A stretch of DNA of 64,000 nucleotides from Bacteroidota bacterium (GCA_013285915.1 JABDGS010000008.1:1-64000), one strand, 5' to 3'; shown: positions 44,853 to 53,185, counted from the first letter of the stretch. Made by a program: numbers and translations. Notes: generated by a model from the sequence alone, not told the origin.

Positions 44853-46267
44853 CGGCCGTTCATTTGTTTATGAAGCAGGTTTAATATCTCGTTTCGCAAT
44901 AGTTTCTTATTAAAGCTTGCATTGGTACCATGTAACCATTTTAGCAATAACAATACATCTGCATTGTCTTCTTTAAACCCGGCATTTCTCAGCCGTCTTA
45001 TAAGGTCCATATCACTGCTTACTGTAAGGTCGGCCTTAAATCCGCCAATACTTAACAGGGCATGCCTTCGTATAAGCAGTGCGCTTGGTATAAATGACCG
45101 ATGTTCCTCCTTTAGTTTTTCATCAAAATAAACCGGAAAATCAACATTGTCATAGCACACCAAACGCTGGTTACACGTAACAAAAGCACAATAAGGATCA
45201 CTGCGTAAAATATTCCATTGGGTTGTTAGCTTATCCTGCAACCACTCATCATCCTGGTCAAGAAAAGCGATCAATTCACCGGACGAAACTTTAATACCCT
45301 TATTACGCGCGGCAGCTACACCCGCGTTTTTTTGCCTGGTTATTTTTGCAACGGGGTAATGTTTTTCAATCCATTCAGCGCCGCCGTCACTTGATCCATC
45401 GTCTATTATACAAAGTTCCCAGTTGGTATATGTTTGTGCCAGCACACCCTGTATTGTTTTTTCAATAAATGCTTTGCCATTGTACAATGGCACGATAATA
45501 CTTATAAGTGGCTCATTTCTCAATACCCTAAAGTCGGCAACCTGTGGTATTTGCTTTGTTTGATTGCCATAGTTACGCCGCTGAAGCGATGCATGCAATA
45601 CTTTTAAAAGCTGAAGTTCCTTAAGGCTTTTATTGACCGACATATTGTTACCGTGTACATGATATAATAAAGTCGTGAACTCAGTAATAACAATATGGAT
45701 ATTATTTTCACGCAATCTCAGCCACCAGTCCAGGTCCTCGCTAAATTTCAGCGACTCATTGAAATAGAAGCCCCGGTCAAAAATCGTTTTACGCACCAGC
45801 AACGAACCGAGGTGCACATGGGTTAACCTGTGATTGGTATCTTCGTAACGTAATATGGGCGATGCCTGGCCCTCATCTATTACATATTGTATCTTTCCGC
45901 CGGCAACTTCCGCCACGTCATCTTCAAAAAAAGGCAATAATTGCATTAATTTATCCTCTGGCCATTCATCATCAGCATCTAAAAACCCTATAATATCACC
46001 CTTCGCCTGTTTTATTCCAAAGTTTCTTGCTGCCGCCGGCCCCATTTGCTTTTCCAGTTGCAATAACTCTATTGCCCGGTAATTGGTTGCAAGCTGTTGC
46101 AGGCCGTTAGTAAATTCCGCTGCAGACCCATCGTTTACAATAATTATCTGCAGGTTATATTCTATATTCTCCGGCTGCTGCTGGTTAATAATGCTTTTAA
46201 CAGCGCGTTCTATTTCCGGGCCGTTGTTAAACGTTGGAATAATTATGCTTACACCGCCCTTATACAT
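44849..46267 (-). CDS. tandem two-domain GT2 glycosyltransferase
   Basis: A 472-residue protein with two complete GT-A domains. Domain 1 (about 5-230) has VSIIIPTFNNGPEIERAVKSI, IIIVNDGS and GFLDADDEW with DxDD at 97-100. Domain 2 (about 252-470) has LISIIVPLYNGKAFIEKTIQ, CIIDDGSSDGG and AFLDQDDEW with DxDD at 337-340. Two active-looking domains in one chain suggest alternate sugar additions, as in polysaccharide synthases such as chondroitin/hyaluronan-type enzymes. The start overlaps the end of the HprK-like gene by 8 bp. Confidence 0.9.
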   Translation of the reverse strand: MYKGGVSIIIPTFNNGPEIERAVKSIINQQQPENIEYNLQIIIVNDGSAAEFTNGLQQLATNYRAIELLQLEKQMGPAAARNFGIKQAKGDIIGFLDADDEWPEDKLMQLLPFFEDDVAEVAGGKIQYVIDEGQASPILRYEDTNHRLTHVHLGSLLVRKTIFDRGFYFNESLKFSEDLDWWLRLRENNIHIVITEFTTLLYHVHGNNMSVNKSLKELQLLKVLHASLQRRNYGNQTKQIPQVADFRVLRNEPLISIIVPLYNGKAFIEKTIQGVLAQTYTNWELCIIDDGSSDGGAEWIEKHYPVAKITRQKNAGVAAARNKGIKVSSGELIAFLDQDDEWLQDKLTTQWNILRSDPYCAFVTCNQRLVCYDNVDFPVYFDEKLKEEHRSFIPSALLIRRHALLSIGGFKADLTVSSDMDLIRRLRNAGFKEDNADVLLLLKWLHGTNASFNKKLLRNEILNLLHKQMNGR

Positions 46268-47282
46268 TGTTTATAAAATTGTGAAATGATGATTGAAAAT
46301 TTTGAACATCATAGCCAAGCATCCATGTATACGCTGGTATGCGGGATGAAAGATAACTGAGTTTTTTGTATGAGATATCCCTGTTATGGGGTAAATGGTG
46401 TAATGTAGTTGGCGCCATGCAAAGTAATGCCTTTGAGGGCGGCGCATTATGAAATGACGAATATTGCCGCTTGCCTATTGCTGGTAATACAATTGCTTTT
46501 AGTGTAATGCAAGGCAACCACTGTTGTGGAAATAATTCTTTAATATCAAAAATTGCTTTTTCATCATTATACGTCTGGCTGTTTTTTATAAAAGGCATCC
46601 AGTCATAAAACTTGCCCCGCAGGTTATCCGCTTCAATTTTTGCGGTTTGGTAAAGTGCGTGTACCACCGGCGTTTCATCAAACTCAATCCAAACATAGTC
46701 ATCCCCTAGATATTTGTAACCCGCTTTTAATAAATTAAGGCATGAAGTTGATTTGCCCGAACCGCTTGGCCCGGTTATTAAAACACCCGTTGTTTCATTA
46801 GCAATTGCTCCTGCGTGCACCAGCTGCGCGGGCAGGTTATAGCTCCAAAAATGAAATATTATCCTGAATGAAAATGTAACTTCCCACCACGGCACATCAC
46901 TTACTGTATCAACCCAATAAATAGCCGTTTGCTTTGATTTTGAGTAGAGAAAAACCTGCTTTTGCCAGGGTTGAAAAAACACCCGTACATCTCCATTTTC
47001 ATTAGAGGCATTATAACCCTGGGCATTAAATTCCGCCCAGGGTGGGGCATTAAGCTTGCCAGCTAAATTTTTACCCTCGGCGTACCAAATAGTGAGGCCG
47101 GGTTGTTTATTGTTCTTATCAACAACCAGGTGCGATAAAGCCGGAAGGAAAAGATTTCGCAAGGCTTCAGACGGTGTATTAAGATGTACTAACCGGCCTG
47201 CCAGTAATAACACATCGGTTTTAAAAGATGGAAGGGAGGTAAATAGCTGCAGGGCATCGTCAAAATATTTGTCAGCTTCCAT
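46260..47282 (-). CDS. HprK-related kinase
   Basis: A 340-residue protein whose C-terminal half is an HPr kinase-like P-loop domain. A conserved LVHAGAI (His156) precedes Walker A GPSGSGKST at 171-179, then SCLNLLKAGYKYLGDDYVWIE with DD at 194-195, the acidic motif of HprK. The N-terminal half (about 1-150) is not the HprK N-domain but a divergent beta-rich module. HprK relatives linked to PqqD-like proteins occur in lasso-peptide clusters, where some phosphorylate the peptide's last Ser, and in the uncharacterised HPr-rel-A systems. Here it follows the PqqD-like gene by 9 bp. The likely substrate is a peptide or protein, possibly the PqqD tail, but that is inference. Confidence 0.82.
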   Translation of the reverse strand: MEADKYFDDALQLFTSLPSFKTDVLLLAGRLVHLNTPSEALRNLFLPALSHLVVDKNNKQPGLTIWYAEGKNLAGKLNAPPWAEFNAQGYNASNENGDVRVFFQPWQKQVFLYSKSKQTAIYWVDTVSDVPWWEVTFSFRIIFHFWSYNLPAQLVHAGAIANETTGVLITGPSGSGKSTSCLNLLKAGYKYLGDDYVWIEFDETPVVHALYQTAKIEADNLRGKFYDWMPFIKNSQTYNDEKAIFDIKELFPQQWLPCITLKAIVLPAIGKRQYSSFHNAPPSKALLCMAPTTLHHLPHNRDISYKKLSYLSSRIPAYTWMLGYDVQNFQSSFHNFINNV

Positions 47283-47291
47283 GTCCTTTTT

Positions 47292-47699
47292 TTAGGGAGT
47301 TTGCTTAACGGCCCAGCCTTCTTCATCAACGTCGTGTATCGGGTCCAGCATTAAAAGGTCCTGCATATCAGCGTAGCGGTTAAAACGTGATGGAACATAC
47401 ACACCCGCTACTGGCAATTCCCGGTTTGCAGGGGTAACAGGCGCGTCAGATTGTTTTACAATTTCCTCGGCCAATAACTGTTGCCATATGTTGCCCAGTT
47501 CAGTTTCTATGCCAGCAGCATTTGCGGGGTTTGCCTGCATTACCTGTGTTATATAATCAACCGGCGCATCAAACGGCAGTGCCTGCAAAAGCGAAACTGC
47601 AGAGCCCTGTACATTATAATAAAGCCCTGTATCAAGATTGGCAATAACATACTCGTTATCAAATATATCTGCAGCTAGCCTCGGGTTTAAATAATACAT
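47292..47699 (-). CDS. PqqD-like peptide-binding protein with acidic C-terminal tail
   Basis: A 135-residue protein from Met at 47699; the Met at 47726 adds a doubtful nine residues. Residues about 1-85 follow the PqqD/RRE pattern: a beta hairpin (YYLNPRLAADIFDNEYVIANLDTGLYYNVQGSA) and helices (VSLLQALP...LGNIWQQLLAEEIVKQ). Such domains hold a substrate peptide for modifying enzymes. The tail after a Pro/Ala linker (about 90-135) contains MQDLLMLDPIHDVDEEGW, rich in Asp/Glu with an aromatic end. It heads the operon with the HprK-like kinase, glycosyltransferases and exporter. No separate precursor peptide is visible in the 86 bp upstream, so the tail is a candidate substrate. Confidence 0.75.
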   Translation of the reverse strand: MYYLNPRLAADIFDNEYVIANLDTGLYYNVQGSAVSLLQALPFDAPVDYITQVMQANPANAAGIETELGNIWQQLLAEEIVKQSDAPVTPANRELPVAGVYVPSRFNRYADMQDLLMLDPIHDVDEEGWAVKQTP

Positions 47700-47785
47700 A
47701 ATAAAGAAAAACAATGTGTCACGCAATATATATATAAAAATTCAAAAAAGAGGTTGGAAATCGGTAATCACCAACCTGCAACTGC

Positions 47786-48871
47786 TTACGCCTCCAGCCC
47801 AATCCATACTGCACCGCCAATGCTGTCACGGCTTGCACCGGTAACGCTTGCCATCACCGTATTTTCTTCACGCCAGCGCAGCAAACCAAGCAAAGCCATT
47901 ACCAGCGCCTCTTTATATTCAACAACATTTTTACCTAGTACAACCACTTCTACGGCAAGGGGGTTAAGCATACTTTGCAACCTTTCAATCAAAAAGCTGT
48001 TAAACGCGCCGCCACCTGTAACAAGCAGTTTGCCTTTGCCTGCTTCCATATCGTAAAATGCGCCGCATACCTGTTCCGCAATATGCTCTGTAAACGTTCT
48101 TAATGCATCTTCAACGGGCAGCCCCGCTGATAGTATCTCCGGGTACAACACATCTGTTCCAAATTCGTTGGCCAAAGCTTTGGGGGGCGGCTGCCTGTAA
48201 TACTCCTGGCGGTTTAATTTTACAAGCAGGTCAATATCCACGTTACCGGTTTTTGCAATATCACCATCTTCATCAAACGGCTTATCCTTTAATTGGGCCA
48301 GCATGTTAAGCACGCGGTTGGCAGGGCATATATCGTATGCAATAAATGAATCATTTTTTTTGAAAGAGGCATTTGCAATACCACCAATATTTAAAAAGTA
48401 ATTGGTATCACTCCACAAAAGTTTTTCACCCATCGGCACAATCGGCGCACCCTGGCCGCCCAAGGCTACATCTATCGCCCGCATATCGCTCACTACATTA
48501 ATACCCGTAACGGCAGCAATAGCAGCGCCATCGCCTAATTGAGCCGTCATTTTTTTCCCCGGTGTATGAAAAACAGTGTGGCCGTGGCTTGCAATTAACT
48601 GCACCTGGTGGTGCAGGTTATTTGCCTCAATAAAAGCATTTATTCGTTCGCCAATATAGCGGCCATATTCGGCATGCAACGCTAAATAATCAAATGCATT
48701 TAAATGCCTGGCGCTCTTCAATTTTTCTACCCACTCACTCCCATATTCAATACAATCAGCACAAACTATATTAAATGCCCATTTGCCACCGCTGTCGTCA
48801 AGTTCAATAAAAACAATATCAAGCCCGTCTAACGATGAGCCGCTCATTACACCAATAACCCTGTAAACCAT
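47786..48871 (-). CDS. anmK: anhydro-N-acetylmuramic acid kinase
   Basis: A 361-residue ASKHA-fold sugar kinase. The N-terminus YRVIGVMSGSSLDGLDIVFIEL is the AnmK phosphate-1 motif (VMSGTSLDG in most homologues). SHGHTVFHTPG, GDGAAIAAVTGINVVSDMRAIDVALGGQGAPIVP and LNIGGIANASF are the other diagnostic blocks, and LVTGGGAFNSFLIERLQ is the adenosine motif. It phosphorylates 1,6-anhydroMurNAc during peptidoglycan recycling, giving MurNAc-6-phosphate. It ends 86 bp before the PqqD-led operon on the same strand, so read-through is possible, but its function looks unrelated. Divergent from upp across 60 bp. Confidence 0.95.
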   Translation of the reverse strand: MVYRVIGVMSGSSLDGLDIVFIELDDSGGKWAFNIVCADCIEYGSEWVEKLKSARHLNAFDYLALHAEYGRYIGERINAFIEANNLHHQVQLIASHGHTVFHTPGKKMTAQLGDGAAIAAVTGINVVSDMRAIDVALGGQGAPIVPMGEKLLWSDTNYFLNIGGIANASFKKNDSFIAYDICPANRVLNMLAQLKDKPFDEDGDIAKTGNVDIDLLVKLNRQEYYRQPPPKALANEFGTDVLYPEILSAGLPVEDALRTFTEHIAEQVCGAFYDMEAGKGKLLVTGGGAFNSFLIERLQSMLNPLAVEVVVLGKNVVEYKEALVMALLGLLRWREENTVMASVTGASRDSIGGAVWIGLEA

Positions 48872-48931
48872 AATTTATTAATTAACAGCGCTAAGGTAAA
48901 CGCTATTGTGTTTGTTTGCTAACTTAGCGTT

Positions 48932-49585
48932 ATGGTTGTAAACCTTAGTCAAAAGCACAGCCTTGTAAGCAACTGGATGAGCGAGCTGCGTAATGTTGAA
49001 ACGCAGGGTGACCGGCCGCGCTTTCGCCGTAACCTTGAACGGCTTGGCGAAGTTGTGGCTTATGAAATAAGTAAGGAATTGCCCTGCAAAACGGTTGAGG
49101 TACAAACACCGCTTGGTACGCATACCGGTAAGGTTTTGGTTGATTACCCGGTGCTTGCTGCTATATTATGGGCAGGGCTGCCCATACACCATGGCATGCT
49201 GAATTATTTTGATAAGGCCGGTACTGCGTTTATTGGCACAACACGAAAAACCCGCCACGACGGCAGCATTGAAGTTAATATTGACTATGTAAGCAACACT
49301 TTTATTGAAAACAGCGTCATAATCATCAGCGATGCTATGATTGCAACGGGGGCAACAATAATAAAAACGCTTGCAGCGTTAAAAGGTGCAGGTACACCTG
49401 CCGATATACATATTGTTTGTGCAATAGCCAGCACCATAGGCATTGAATATATAAGGCGCGAGGCCGGCAGGAAAATTAAGATATGGTGCGGCGATGTAGA
49501 TGACGAAATTACTGCTAAAGGTTTTATAGTGCCGGGACTTGGTGATGCCGGTGATTTGGCGCTGGGGATAAAAAACACCGATTAA
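48932..49585 (+). CDS. upp: uracil phosphoribosyltransferase
   Basis: A 217-residue type-I PRTase. The PRPP loop is IIISDAMIATGATIIKTLAAL (DPMLATGGT in most homologues). The UPRT-specific C-terminal signature is FIVPGLGDAGDLALG, and the N-terminal part has LRNVETQGDRPRFRRNLERLGEVVAYEISKELP. It salvages uracil with PRPP to UMP in the cytoplasm. The Bacteroidota form is slightly divergent in the PRPP loop (A-M-I for P-M-L), but the complete active-site set is present. The short divergent gap to anmK contains a CGCTAAG/CTTAGCG inverted repeat. Confidence 0.93.
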   Translation: MVVNLSQKHSLVSNWMSELRNVETQGDRPRFRRNLERLGEVVAYEISKELPCKTVEVQTPLGTHTGKVLVDYPVLAAILWAGLPIHHGMLNYFDKAGTAFIGTTRKTRHDGSIEVNIDYVSNTFIENSVIIISDAMIATGATIIKTLAALKGAGTPADIHIVCAIASTIGIEYIRREAGRKIKIWCGDVDDEITAKGFIVPGLGDAGDLALGIKNTD

Positions 49586-49659
49586 AAGTTGATAATCATA
49601 GCTGTTTTAGCAAAACATATTATATAATTAGCTATTTTAGATTTTCCAAAAACTGCAGA

Positions 49660-50667
49660 ATGAGAGTTATTTTTTTGATGTTGTTAGTGACGTATGCAGG
49701 AAGTTGTATAGCGCAGGATCCGCATTTTTCTCAATTTTATTCCTCGCCGCTAACCCTTAATCCCGCATTTACCGGCAAGTTTGACGGTAATTTTCGCTTC
49801 GCCGGCAACTACCGTAACCAATGGCCCAGTATTGACCATGCCTATGAAACCGGTACTGCCTCAGTTGATTTCCCCATTTTTCGCAACAAAATTTCTTACA
49901 GGGATACGTGGGGAATGGGTTTTATGGCCTATACTGACAAAAGTTCAAACGGGGCAGTATCGTATAACTATTTCTCGGCTTCTACAGCTTTTCATAAAGG
50001 GCTTGATGAAGATGGCTATAACCAGTTAGGCGTGGGTTTCCAGGCTACTTACAGCAATATGCTTATTAACACCAGTAAGTTGTTTTTTGAAGACCAGCTT
50101 ACGCCTACCGGCTTTGACCCGTTTAAGCCCACCGGCGAAATATTTAATTCTTCTACACTAAGCTCCCACTATGTTGACCTTAATGCAGGCCTGCTGTACA
50201 CTACCAGCACCAGCGATAAGGATAACTATTATTTTGGAGTTAGCGTGTATCATATCACCAGGCCAAAACAAACATTTACCGGCGCGTTATACCTGCTTGA
50301 TCCGCGCGCTACTTTTCATGCGGGTGGCTACTTTCCCATAGGTGAAACAACAACCCTGCATTTCAGTGGCTTGTACAGTACCCAGGCAAACGCCCACGAA
50401 ACAGTATTGGGTGGCGCGATGGAATTTAATGTTACACAGGATGAAGACAACCCCGTTAATTTTTACGCAGGCGCCTGGATGCGTTTGGGCGATGCCCTCA
50501 TACCCTATATAGGCCTTGAGTATGGCCAGTTCAGGCTGGGCACCACCTACGACATTAATACCTCAAGCTTAAAGACTGCCTCCCAAAGCCGCGGCGGTAT
50601 TGAACTATCAATTATCTACATCGCAAAATCAGCAGGCAGCAAAGGCTTGCCTTGCCCGAAGTTTTAG
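49660..50667 (+). CDS. PorP/SprF-family type IX secretion-associated membrane protein
   Basis: A 335-residue outer-membrane protein. It has a signal peptide (MRVIFLMLLVTYAGSCIAQ) then DPHFSQFYSSPLTLNPAFTGKFDGNFRFAGNYRNQWPSI, the hallmark PorP/SprF start. The remainder is a series of amphipathic beta strands (WGMGFMAYTDKSSNGAVSYNYFSAS, YYFGVSVYHITRPKQTF). SprF-type proteins attach particular T9SS cargo such as adhesins to the cell surface. No large SprB-like adhesin or other T9SS component is adjacent, so the cargo gene must be elsewhere. Confidence 0.9.
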   Translation: MRVIFLMLLVTYAGSCIAQDPHFSQFYSSPLTLNPAFTGKFDGNFRFAGNYRNQWPSIDHAYETGTASVDFPIFRNKISYRDTWGMGFMAYTDKSSNGAVSYNYFSASTAFHKGLDEDGYNQLGVGFQATYSNMLINTSKLFFEDQLTPTGFDPFKPTGEIFNSSTLSSHYVDLNAGLLYTTSTSDKDNYYFGVSVYHITRPKQTFTGALYLLDPRATFHAGGYFPIGETTTLHFSGLYSTQANAHETVLGGAMEFNVTQDEDNPVNFYAGAWMRLGDALIPYIGLEYGQFRLGTTYDINTSSLKTASQSRGGIELSIIYIAKSAGSKGLPCPKF

Positions 50668-50724
50668 AGGGGGTGAAGGAGATTACAAAATTCGCCTGTA
50701 GCAATACGCGTCAATGGAATTAAT

Positions 50725-50732
50725 TATATTTG
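50725..50732 (+). promoter_or_regulatory. putative -7 box (TATATTTG)
   Basis: Matches TAnnTTTG and ends 8 bp before ATG 50741. This favours that Met over one at 50714 as the start of the small gene and implies a very short leader for the toxin-antitoxin-like pair. Confidence 0.4.
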
Positions 50733-50740
50733 CATTGCTA

Positions 50741-50947
50741 ATGAGCAATAAAGATTTAAATATAAAATTAAAGCAGGTTTTATACAAGGCGCTTGAAGAA
50801 AAAGCAAGCAAAAACCTGCCACTTGTTTACCGCAACAGGTTTTGTACAAAAGAAAACCAGTTTATTCACGCTTACCCTAATGGCCGTAAAGTTCTTATAC
50901 AGCAAGATCCTAAAACTTCAGTAGAGAAAGTTATAAAAGAGTTTTGA
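50741..50947 (+). CDS. small partner of zeta-like toxin (putative antitoxin)
   Basis: A 68-residue soluble protein from ATG 50741 (MSNKDLNIKLKQVLYKALEEKASKNLPLVYRNRFCTKENQF). The N-terminus is an amphipathic helix; the C-terminal half reads as short beta strands (IHAYPNGRKVLIQQDPKTSVEKVIKEF). It ends 8 bp before the ATG of a zeta-like P-loop protein. Small genes in this position commonly accompany zeta-like toxins in Bacteroidota and are taken to be antitoxins, but there is no recognised epsilon-antitoxin motif here. AT-rich compared with neighbours. Confidence 0.6.
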   Translation: MSNKDLNIKLKQVLYKALEEKASKNLPLVYRNRFCTKENQFIHAYPNGRKVLIQQDPKTSVEKVIKEF

Positions 50948-50955
50948 TATTGGTG

Positions 50956-51567
50956 ATGCCCCCAGCACTTTTTATAATAGCAGGGCCAAATGGCGCAGGC
51001 AAAAGCCTTTTTTCAAGTTCACTTGTTGAGGTTGATTTCGAAGTTTTTGACGGTGATAAATACATTGCCGAATTGAAAGTAAAATACCCTGAAACAGGGA
51101 GCGATGTGTTGCAAACAAGTGTAAATGAAAATCAATTTTATAACGCTAAAGAGCTTGCTATTAAAACAAGAGGAAGTTTTGCTTTTGAAACAAACTTTAG
51201 CTCTGATGATCCCACGCAGTCATTAAGGCAATTTAAGAATGCAGGTTATCATTGTCATCTTATTTTTATGGGGTTGAACACAATAGGAGAATGCGTTCAG
51301 AGAGTGTCTATGAGAGTTAAAGCAGGGGGGCATAAGGTTCCTGAAAGTTCCATTGAATATAATTATGTTCAGGGGCACAAAAACTTATATACTTATTATG
51401 ACCATTTTGATACAGTAACACTAATGGACAGTTCTTTTCCCGAAAATGAAGAAATTAAAGTTCCTGAAAAAATATTGTTGTGGAGAAATGGTCGAATTAA
51501 ATTATTCAAAACAGCGTTTCCTAAATGGGTTGAAAAATTTATTGCAGTGACGCAAGGTCAAAAATAG
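50956..51567 (+). CDS. zeta-toxin-like P-loop protein
   Basis: A 203-residue protein from ATG 50956; an in-frame TTG at 50944 overlaps the previous stop and is less likely. Walker A is IIAGPNGAGKSLFSSSL at the very N-terminus; RGSFAFETNFSSDDP is the switch region; RVKAGGHKVPESSIEYNYVQGHKNLYTYY matches the 'R...GGHxVP...RY..s..nl' motif of zeta-like kinases. Zeta toxins phosphorylate UDP-GlcNAc and stop wall synthesis; many chromosomal relatives of this shorter kind are unproven. Pairs with the small gene 50741. A phosphotransferase role not linked to toxicity is an alternative. Confidence 0.75.
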   Translation: MPPALFIIAGPNGAGKSLFSSSLVEVDFEVFDGDKYIAELKVKYPETGSDVLQTSVNENQFYNAKELAIKTRGSFAFETNFSSDDPTQSLRQFKNAGYHCHLIFMGLNTIGECVQRVSMRVKAGGHKVPESSIEYNYVQGHKNLYTYYDHFDTVTLMDSSFPENEEIKVPEKILLWRNGRIKLFKTAFPKWVEKFIAVTQGQK

Positions 51568-51958
51568 CAGCTCGCTGATTACAGCTTGTACGGATAAAAA
51601 TATTATTCCAAGTCTGTAATAACGAGATTGAATGCCATTGGTGGTAAGATAATTCCGCGTGGTTGCAGATATTGCACTAAAACAATTACAAACCATTTTA
51701 TCAATACCCACAATCTCACTCATGCTGTTGATGTACAAAAAATATGATGGCTATTATAATGGCGAGTATTATAAGAACTGCGATAACAACTTTTACTGAC
51801 GATACAGGCTTTTTACAATAAATTTTACCTGTTTGACCGTTCCCTATTATTCTGTTTTATATTTAAAAGTAAAATAAAAATATGCTGCCGCTGCAAATAG
51901 AGGTGTTAATTTTATTGCAGCAACAATGCAGATAATACTGCAGCGTTAAATTATAACC
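51568..51958. other. 391-bp gap with a start-less membrane-segment frame
   Basis: On the minus strand, 51840 down to 51716 reads without stop as GQTGKIYCKKPVSSVKVVIA followed by LIILAIIIAIIFFVHQQHE and a stop. That is one clean transmembrane helix with a basic lead, but there is no ATG, GTG or TTG in frame before an upstream TAA. It could be a 5'-truncated relic or chance. Nothing else recognised here. Confidence 0.35.
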
Positions 51959-53185
51959 ATGCAATCAAAATACATATCAATATTCTTTTTAGTGTTGCTG
52001 TGCACAACCAGCAGCGCGGGACATTGCCAACCTGATACGACACGCAAACTGTGGCTTGGTTACTTGGATAAAATTGCCCGGCCTGTAATAAACAACCTTG
52101 CGGATGATAACTTAAGGGTCGCAATGCCGGTTGATTTATCTAAACAAAGTGATAATACAGACAGCCGCACAAAAGCAGCATATCTTGAAGCCTTTGGACG
52201 CACGTTGAGTGGTATTGCACCCTGGCTTGAGCTGGAAGGTGGTGCAAGTGAAGAAATTACTTTGCGGGATCAATACCGTAATTGGTGCCTTAAAGCTATA
52301 GCCAATGCAGTAAATCCAAACGCGCACGATTACATGCAGTGGCAGGGTGGGCAGGCATTGGTTGATGCATCTTTTTTTGCATTAGCGCTGGTTAGGTGCC
52401 CGTGGTTGTGGCAACACCTTGATGCAGCGGTTAAACAACAGGTTATTACTACGTTAAAAAGCACCCGCAGCATTGTGCCTGTGTATAATAACTGGTTGTT
52501 ATTTAGCGGCATGATAGAAGCATTTTTATGCAAGTATGATTTAGGGGACGACCCGTTACGTGCAGATTATGGCGTTCGCGAGTTTATACAACATTGGTAT
52601 GTGGGTGATGGAATGTATAGTGATGGAATGACCTTTCATTTTGATTATTATAGCAGTATTGTTATACACCCTTTTCTTAGCGAGATTTTAAAAATTTATA
52701 ATGAAAAGAAAAAGAATTACCTACCGGAAGCAGTAAAAGAATTGGCGGCCGGGCAGCGTTACGCAGAGATAATGGAGCGGCTAATAAACACCGATGGCAG
52801 CTACCCTGCAACAGGACGCTCTATAACCTATCGCACCGGTGTTTTTCATCACCTGGCCAATGCAGCTTATTTAAGGCAGCTGCCTCAATCATTAGCACCA
52901 GCACAAGTACGTTGCGGGTTAACCGCTGTGCTGAAAAAAACCATGGAACCACCTTCAACTTTTACAAACAATGGCTGGCTTAATATTGGCCTGTATGGGC
53001 ATCAGCCAGGCCTTGCAGATTTTTACATTACCACAGGCAGCCTTTATATCTGCACAGAAATTTTTCTGCCGCTTGGCTTACCTGCAACCGACGAATTTTG
53101 GAGTGCACCACCACACCCATGGACCTCAGTTAAAATATGGAGCGGCCAGGATGTAAATGCCGATCACGCACTGGATTTGAAGTAA
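51959..53185 (+). CDS. DUF2264-domain protein, exported
   Basis: A 408-residue secreted protein (signal MQSKYISIFFLVLLCTTSSAGHCQ). The mature chain matches DUF2264, a helical (alpha/alpha)6-type protein: KLWLGYLDKIARPVINNLADDNLRVAMPVD, YLEAFGRTLSGIAPWLELEGGA, DYMQWQGGQALVDASFFALAL, VPVYNNWLLFSGMIEAFL, YVGDGMYSDGMTFHFDYYSSIVIHPFLSEIL, SYPATGRSITYRTGVFHHLA. The family occurs in polysaccharide utilisation loci and is suspected to be a glycan lyase or hydrolase. The 3' end has a relic duplicate at 54131-54172. Confidence 0.85.
   Translation: MQSKYISIFFLVLLCTTSSAGHCQPDTTRKLWLGYLDKIARPVINNLADDNLRVAMPVDLSKQSDNTDSRTKAAYLEAFGRTLSGIAPWLELEGGASEEITLRDQYRNWCLKAIANAVNPNAHDYMQWQGGQALVDASFFALALVRCPWLWQHLDAAVKQQVITTLKSTRSIVPVYNNWLLFSGMIEAFLCKYDLGDDPLRADYGVREFIQHWYVGDGMYSDGMTFHFDYYSSIVIHPFLSEILKIYNEKKKNYLPEAVKELAAGQRYAEIMERLINTDGSYPATGRSITYRTGVFHHLANAAYLRQLPQSLAPAQVRCGLTAVLKKTMEPPSTFTNNGWLNIGLYGHQPGLADFYITTGSLYICTEIFLPLGLPATDEFWSAPPHPWTSVKIWSGQDVNADHALDLK

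Noticed and set aside
41473-47699. Ordinary lasso-peptide cluster
   Set aside because: The kinase, nucleotidyltransferase, PqqD-like and ABC genes fit, but there is no asparagine-synthetase-type cyclase, transglutaminase-type protease or leader/core precursor within or next to the operon in this window.
48890-48920. CGCTAAG/CTTAGCG inverted repeat between anmK and upp as an operator
   Set aside because: Seven-base arms about 20 bp apart in a short divergent gap; could equally be two face-to-face promoters, and no regulator is nearby.
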